Shown in pieces: positions 50,501 through 59,500 of a stretch of 64,000 bases of DNA (positions within the stretch are counted from its first letter, which is position 1; every line of letters starts with the position of its first letter). The notes beneath the pieces are model-generated. The model searched no databases and was not told the DNA's origin. It was given only the letters and a program-made list of their open reading frames with translations. Source of the stretch: Maniola hyperantus (taxonomy: Eukaryota > Arthropoda > Insecta > Lepidoptera > Nymphalidae); contig NC_048536.1 of the NCBI RefSeq assembly GCF_902806685.2, positions 6,448,001-6,512,000 of the forward strand, written 5' to 3'. A program made the translations under genes and the position numbers.

Positions 50501-53500
50501 GTACAATGTGTTTTTTCAATGAGTGTGGTTTTTAAGAGGGTCACATTATAACGAAGTTAGGTAAATAGAAGTACTTTCTACGAGCTCTAGGTGAGCATGG
50601 ATAGGCATCTTCTAGGCGTCAACCAGTCCTCATCATTGCTTTCCGTACGGCATGATTGTCGTCAAGCGCATGAAAAACAGTATGTTAACTTTGCAGCATT
50701 ATAAAATTGTAATACTTAATTCTAATTTGTAATTATATTTTAAAAACAGAGTATTTTATGATCGAAAAGTCGCACAGCAACGATGCATTTTTAGAAAATT
50801 CATAAATTAAGTACCTACTTCGTAATTTATCGGTAGATTTATGTGAAGAGTGTAGCATGCTGTTACTATCAAGATTAAAGTTATTCGAGAATTAGTTTAG
50901 GTAATGCAGAACCGACCAAAGAGCATTATTCAAATAAAATAGCATACTACATTCCACAAATATTTAGATATAAAATCAACTACAGAAATCAGAATAAATA
51001 GTAAAGAGTTCTGAGGTGTAGTGTACAAATGATTAATTCAATGACGTCATGTTCTGTCTTTTATCATGCTTTTGCTTTGACGAATTGTGCTTTTGCGCAG
51101 TAGCACGAATTTATATTCTTTTAATAAATGATTTGTAAGAACATGGTATAACAAAATACAAATTGCAGTTGATCAAAAAGTGTAATCATCTAAAGTTCAT
51201 GCAATAATTATTCAATTATTATAGAACCACGTGCAGAACTAACTAAACAATATTATTCAAATCGCCTTGAACTCGCTACTATCAATGCGATAAGAATGCA
51301 TGAAAAACTTAAATCGATAATTGGGTTGTTTCAAGGTGGATGTAGGTATATTTCCACAGTTCAGTTCTGGGTGCAGTGATTGATTCGATGACGTTACTCT
51401 ATTCGTTTCGTGCCAATTTTTATTTGTTACGGTTTGAAACAAACACAACGCGCGATGGTAGCGATTACATTTTTGAACTCGTATCCCAATTCCTCAATCC
51501 TGATGCTGCAAGATACTGAACTCCTAAGCTGTTGGGGTTCGGAAATTTTTGAAGGTTAATTCCCTTTTCTAGGCTTCCAAAGCTACTACAAAGTCAAAAC
51601 ATATTTTGTTGTTTCTGCGCGTAATTTTTGAATGGCATACCTCTTCCAGCGTACTTTTATACTAAGTAAGTATGTCATTTTAATGATTTTGGTCCAAAGT
51701 TAACAAACTGTGACTGGTGCAACTATCATTTTGCTTGAATTCACAAGTAATAAACTGGATCTAGGAGCCGCATTGGACACGTTAGCGTCCCTTCTGCTTC
51801 AGGCTTTAACTCGTAGCGCGTCGAATTTTGCAACAAACAACTAGCGATTGGGTTAGACTGAAAATTTATTTTTGCGTTAACAAAAATTGAAGAAGACAAG
51901 TTGATGGCAATAAATTTTGTGAACGTTGCGTCTTACGACTAATTATTTTCTTGGTTGTCGTTTTCTTTTATAATTTAGACAGACTGGTCTGAGCGTAGTA
52001 CCTACACCAAATGTTAAGGAAAATAAACAGATGCTTTGACATTGTTACTTACTTTTTTTACGTCTACATCCAGTAAATGGTGGCGGCTACTTACTTGCTC
52101 TTTTAGATTTCAAGAATTATATAATATTCCTGTAGGTAGGTAGGTACTTTGTTTAAAATACTAATAATAATTAAGCAATAGATTGAGATTATTAAAAAAC
52201 TAGCTAGCGGAAGTTTTGTCTCTATTGTAGAGTAACAATAGAGACAAAACTTCCGCTACGATTAAACACCTATTTAGCTCAACGATCTCCATAATATTAT
52301 ATTTTATTGATTTTTATTTCAATGTTATTAAAATAGTTATTAAAATAGTAGGGAATCCCATATTATCTGTGCGGACATTACACTGAAAATGAAGTCGTAC
52401 GGCGACTTGAACAATTATTGGTCCGAAATAAGCCTGATTAAATCGCAACTTAAAAAACTGGCCAAGTGCGAGTCAGGCTCGCGCAATGGGGGTTCCGTAC
52501 TGCAGTCTTATTTTTTCGACATTTTGCACGATAATTCAAAAACTATGATGCGTAAAAATAAATAAAAATCTGTTTTAGAATGCACAGGTGAAGCCATTTC
52601 ATATGATACCCCTCTAGATATAGTTATCTTACTACGTAAATTGAAAATACTGATTATTAGTTTATGACCACAATTTTTTTTTTGTGTGATGTAACCACAA
52701 ATTCACGTTTTTCAGATTTTTTCTCTAATACCAGCTATTAGATTCACCTACCTACCAAATTTCATGATCCTAGGGCAACGGGAAGTACCCTCTAGGTTTC
52801 TTGACAGACAGACAGACGGACAGACAGACAGACAGACAACAAAGTGATCCTATAACTATGGACCCTACCCTACCTAACCCTAAAAATATGGAAAATTAAT
52901 AGTTTTATCTTAAAAGACAGTGTAGTTACATTAAATTAACCGACAAAATTATAATCCCGTTAAAATTACCCCAGTTTATAAACATAAGAATAATATTTAA
53001 AAATAAGTAAAATGAATGGCATCAGACACTTCTCTTCATATTTCTAGATGCAAATGGAAAAGTGCGTATAACCGATTAATCAGTTGTGAATAAGCGTGTA
53101 TTTCTGGAGAAAGGACATGAACAGAAATAATAAGCGGTCAATGACGCGCGTGTAACTGAATTCTGACTGAGTTCGAGGTTATACTATACAAATATACAAA
53201 ATTGTAAGGTTAACATTGAACTGTTCGTATGTTTTTGTGTCATGTATTCGATAAACGTACGATCTACGTGATCAAATCGACTGTGGAATGGAGACCCGTA
53301 GAACTAGATAATTGAGCTTAGTTCGAAGCTGATGTGGTAATGGGCGGAGTAAACAATTCGAACGACCGATATATTTTCGGGTCCCAAGATACTGGAAAGG
53401 CTTTGCGTTGCCAACACTGCGATTTCTGGTGCAAGAGTACTTACTCCAGAAAACGCAGTATTGGTAACGCAGTAACAGACCGCCTCCACTAGGTAGATAA

Positions 53501-56500
53501 ACGACAACAGACGAGTGCTTTGGAGTCGCTGAATACACGCGACACAACCACAAGATGACGTGCTTGTGGAAGTCCCTATAATTACAAGAGACCTATGTCC
53601 AGTAGTGAATGTCTATCGGTAGACAAAGACTACGATGAACAATAAATATAGTGGTTTATTAAGGCCGGTAGTAACGAGCTCGCGGTGAAGCGGCGGCGGC
53701 GACCGACGTGCCAGACGCCCCGACGCCACTCCTGTGCGTATAACGTATATGCTTATAATAACCCATTTTATAAAATGTTCAGTGGTCTGGTTACGTGAGA
53801 AAATCTTGAGGCAACTTTACATAAATAAATGTGATGTTCGAAAAATTATTTAAGAGCCATTTTGTGGTTTGCCCAATAAACTTTTTATCTAGACCTATCT
53901 TCGAATCGCATGCGGTAGGTATGCAGTCGTTTATTTTTGTATTTTTTCATAAGAAGTTATTCTTGTAATGGACTGTAATCTTTTGTTGTTATGATGGTGT
54001 ATGTAGTATGCTTACATAGAAGAAGTATCTAAGGTTACCGGAAGGGCATTACTAATAATAATATAATAATATAGAGTACCTACCTTATTACTGACTTTGT
54101 CGAAATTTAGGTGGTTTGGCAGTGGCATATTTTCTAAAAACAATTCATAATAATTTATACAATTTTATGTGTTTGCTATATCCAAAATAGAAATAAGTAG
54201 CACATTTGTAACAAAGAGATTTTTAAAATAAATAAACAGACAGAGAGACAATTTATTTTCGAAAATCCTTTTAATTCGACGTATAACATCGTCGAAACAA
54301 TGTTCATTACAACGATCTCTATGTATTCATTACGTAGATTACGTAAATGTGAACGTATTAGTTTATTCGTTTTAAAGAGGTCGTAAAAATGTAAGTAAAA
54401 GTGGTCGTAAAAATGTAAGTAATAAGTTTTCGGCTTGCGATATTTGTTCCAGTTCTAATTCTGTGCGCAATAAAATAGGTAAGTAGGTACCTAGTATTCA
54501 GGCAAGTATAAGGCTAGGCACACTACCAGATACCCATTTATGGACCGTCTGACAAAATATTATACCTAGATATTAGTTACCACAAAATAGGAAAGCCAAA
54601 GATTTTGTTTTACTTACTAAAAGTGTCATAATTATGATTCCATCACTACCCATATTGTAAGGGCCTTTGTGCACTCATCCGTATTCGGTTCGTATCCGTG
54701 ATTCTTTGCAGTGGCCGTCATACAAATACCTACATTCGATTCGTTTTTTTTTTTCACGGATCCGTCAAATCACGGATGACTGCACGAAGGCCCTAAATGT
54801 GAAATTGTGTTTGTTTGTTGGTCTATTAGTTTGTTGGTTTTTCCTTTAATCACGTCGCAACGGAGCAACGAATCGATGTAATTTTTTCCATGGGTAGATT
54901 TAAAGACCGGAGATAAGATAAGATAAGATAAGATAAGTTTATTAATTGCAAAATTGTATGTACATAGGGTCTTAAAAATATAAAAGTCCAATTACAATCT
55001 GCCATCAATGGCGCGCAATTTTACAATAGTGTCAGTTACACATTTAGTTACTATTAACATAGGTACTAAAAAATTAAAAATAAATTTAAAATATGATGTC
55101 AGAGAAAACCTAAAATAGTCTTATTTAAGTGCATGTTAATATTAACATAATAATAAATTAATTACATTGATGAAATTAATTACTTAATCAAATCTCGAAA
55201 TTAAGCCTTAATATGTCGTACGAAGTCATCCACTGCATAAAAATTTTTTTCTTGCAACCATTTTTTTAATTTATGACAGAATTGTTTAAATGGAAGCATT
55301 TTAATCTCCATCGGCAATTTGTTAAAAATTTTTATGCACATAGAGTAACAATTTTTTTGGTATAATGATGTTTTGGAGATCCTATCAGACACTAATTTAT
55401 CTTGATTTCTCAATCCTCTTTTTCCAACATTATCATGCAGAGTTTTGAAATAATGAAAGTTCGTTTTGACAAACTTTGCAATTTCTAAAATGTACATACA
55501 TGGAAGTGGCAATATTCCATGTTTTTGAAAGACAGGCTTACATGATTCATAAGGAGGCATGTTAAGAATAGCTCGTAGACATTTTTTCTGAACTATGAAT
55601 GCCTTATTAAAATCTGTTGAATTTCCCCATATAATCAGGCCATAACGGAGTACTGATGACACGTAACCATGGTATGCTGTGAGAGCAGTATTCAAACTAG
55701 CAGTCTTTACTAGTCGACCATACATGCGATGGATGTTACCTGCTTAGTCATAGGTCTGTGGTCATACCTAAATCAATCCTACTCTGTGCATATACCTACA
55801 AAATTATGTGGATAGGTGCTTATTCGTAGTTTTATCTTAGCTGTTTCCGTTTCTCCGATCCATTCCGGATGTTTTAATTGCAAGTATATATTCCAAGATG
55901 CACGTAATGATTGTAGTTTATGAAACATAAATGTTAAAATATTTTTGTTTGGTTTCCTATTCCTGTTTGGAGAGGATCTTATTGCATCAATGTTTAACAT
56001 CTTTTCTTATAATAATGTGTATATAATAAGAATAACATCGATATTAAATCACAAAGACCTTTATTGAAAAAAAAAAACTGAAAAATAGGATTTATCCCTT
56101 TACAAATATTTGGGGTCCTACAGCCGGTAGCTTGGCCGCTAGTGAGACACAGTTCACACAGATCACCCTAGTGAGACGATTCCAATCCTCTCTGACCTGA
56201 CGTTCTCACTATTTGCTAAAATGCATTATTGCACTAAAAATACCATTTCAGCCAATCACCACAGTAAAATTTGACTAAATCTGATTGAGCAGTTTGTTGC
56301 AAGTGGGCATTAATCTGTTTTTAGGGTTCCGTAACTCAAAAGGAAAAACGGAACCCTTATAGGATCACTTTGTTATAAAGTGTTTTAAACAAATACTTAA
56401 TTAGTATTTCAACTTATAAAGTACTAGCGACCCGCCCCGGCTTCGCATGGGTGCAATGTAGATACTAATGTGGTGTCATTGAGGTGTCATTGCCTCGGAA

Positions 56501-59500
56501 ACTCTCAAATGAGAGGAATTTTTTCCGACCTAATTCACATTATTTCAATTTCTCTAGGGATCTTAAATTTTTTGAGAATTAACTATAGTTATAAACCTTC
56601 CTCTTGAATCACTCTATCTGTTGGTGAAAACCGCATTAAAATCCGTTGCGTAGTTTAAAAGATCTACGCGTTCATACATACAAACAGCGGAAAGCGACTT
56701 TATTTTATAGTACTATGTAAAGAACATTACGATACCAAGTGGGGTATCATATGAAAGGGCTTTACCTGTACATTCTAAAATAGATTTTTATTTATTTTTA
56801 TGCATAATAGTTTTTGATTTATCGTGCAAAATGACGATGAAATACGACTGTAGTATGGAATCCTCGGTGCGCGAGCCTGACTCGCACTTGGCCGGTTTTT
56901 TTCCCCTGTAGGCAACGTGGCGTAAATATCAATAGATATTCCGGACACAAATCGTTCCTCGGAAGTTGGAACATGACAATTTGGCAACTGCTGCTCTTAG
57001 CTCTGTTATTTGTGAGATTGTAAAGTTTCCTTCGCATAAAAAAAATCATATTGTATTGTCGAATTATGTAGAGTTGTCTTTGAATTTGTATAATCGTGCG
57101 GTAATAAACTTTAGTAGGTACCTACTAGGTAGCTAAACCAAGAAATTTGCATTGCAATCAATAATAAACAAGATAAAATGGTTTCCGTAATTGAGTTTTA
57201 ACAATCTTCTGTATATCATGTACCTACGTACTTACGTAGGTATGTAATATGTATAATACCTTGGTATTTGCACTGCCTAGTTTTTTTAACAATACTTTAT
57301 TAGGTGGTTCAAGATCATAATTATTAAATACTAGATGATGCCCGCGACTTCGTCCGCGTGGATTTGTGTTTTGAAAATCCCGTGGGAACTCTTTGATTTT
57401 ACGGGATAAAAATATATATAGCCTATGTCCTTCCCCGGGATGCAAGCTATCTCTGTACCAAATTTCGTCAAAATCGGTTGAACGGTTGAGCCGTGAAAAG
57501 CTAGCAGACAGACAGACAGACACACTTTCGCATTTATAATATTAATATGGATTAGAACTGAGCGGGATGTCGTCATAATATTAACGGCACAAATCCAACT
57601 ATGACGCTATATCGCCCACGAACCTCTGATTCATAGGTACCTATCATTTCATAACTCTAGTTTCTCAAAAACTTACTCAAAAACAAAACACCTTCAGAAT
57701 TTAAATCATAAAACACAATATAGTAAAAAGTAATTTCATCATGTGGGCGGATTAATCACTCAAACGTAGTTTTAATAATACCCACCTAACTGCACGTAAG
57801 TAGAGGCATAGAATATAGAATATTCAGGGTGTAACCAGAACGCGACCAAAATCTTAGCGATTGTTATACTACCTAAACACAATCCAATACTAATAAGAAT
57901 AACCCTTTGCCTCATTTTGTTGTTTTAGTGATTTAGTATCTTTCAAACCAACAATGTTGGTATAGCGCGCAAAACTCGGGTCGATGTCCCGCCTACGACG
58001 CGGCATTGACTCCGAGTGGCCTTCTTGTGCAACATTCATTGACCTCTAGCTACAGTCAAATGTTTTATTTGCAATATATCGTGCATTTTTACAAAATATA
58101 AGATTTTTTAATTTTTTTTCGCGTGTTTTTTTGTGGTTTCATACCAGTAATCATCGGTACTATCACCTGTCTTCGTTTTTGCTAGTGTTCTGGTTACACC
58201 TAGTATATGTAATAGGTAGAGGACATTTTCTTGCAAATATCAACTGATAATACCTGCTTACGCAAAATGACACTCGACGTATCGTCCAGCGCTCGTCCTT
58301 GACTTTATGAAGACTGAAATAAACTTCATTTCTTTTGTAAATCTTAGTTTGATTTTATCAAAGCAAGTATTACGTAGTTTCGACCCGGGCCCGGCTGTTA
58401 TTATTTCCACTAGTCTTTTAGTAAAGAATACTTTGCATGTCACGTCTCGCATGATACGTAGAAAGCGCTCTTGGTCACTTTTTATTCGTATTATCCATAT
58501 GTATGACTCAAGTTTCGTTTTTCCCGTTTACAAAATATATTCCTACAGAACATCGTGTTCTATAAAATTGTTTCACAAGTGTAATCCTTCGATTATAATA
58601 ACCTCAGCTTTCAGGTTAAGATTTATCTCATAAAAATAAATAGAAATTTTTAAAATAGTATATATAAACCCTACATTACTGTAATAAGAGTTCAATTACC
58701 TCTTTTAATATAGTAGTTATAATGAGTTTACTACCTAGTCGCAACGCGAGTTAATTTTACATATTCTTATCTCTGAGTAATTGTACCTCAGTACATAATA
58801 ATTCAATGGCTTTTATACAATGACTAGCTTATTCCCGCGACTTCATCCGCGTGGAGTACACAAATTTCAAACAACTATTTTACCCTCTTAGGGGTTGAAT
58901 TTTCAAAAATCTTTTCTTAGCGGATGTCTTCGTCATAATAACTATCTGCATGCCAAATTTCAGCCCGATCCGTCCAGTAGTTTGAGCTGTGTGTTTATAG
59001 ATCAGTCAGTCAGCTTTTCCTTTTATACATATAGATAGATAGACAGCGTCACGTTCAGGTCCAGTACTATATAAACGTTTGACGTAAAATAAAACAGCAT
59101 TTCTTAAAAAAATGAGCTATAATTTTTAAATTTAATTTAAAGACATGAATCACATGAATCTCTGCACTTTTTTATTAATAGTCCAAGTATTTAATAAAAA
59201 CTAACGTTCGCAAAAATAAAAATGTATGGTCGTTGCTCATTTTAATTCAGTCGACTCGTTTACTGTTAAGTCTAGATTGCGCTGTCAGATGGCGAAAGTT
59301 GTATGATTTATGTTAGTATTTTTTGTACACAGGAAATTTCTATGCAGCAGAAATAGTCTCGGCGCTAGAATACCTTCACGCTCGAAACATTGTGTATCGA
59401 GACCTGAAGCCAGAGAATCTATTGCTCGCGAAGGATGGCCACTTGAAGATCACGGATTTTGGATTTGCGAAGAAACTAACAGATCGCACTTGGACACTTT

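Larger units (their letters stand above)
50147..59332 (+). other. Intron 3 of the Pka-C3-like gene (about 9.2 kb)
   Basis: GTAAGT donor and TTTTTTGTACACAG acceptor. Holds dispersed repeats, an RTE-like LINE remnant, a Jockey-like LINE fragment, a TAA-flanked MITE and one nested repeat insertion, all listed separately. No coding exon was seen; kinase residues 153-154 join cleanly across it. Confidence 0.85.
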
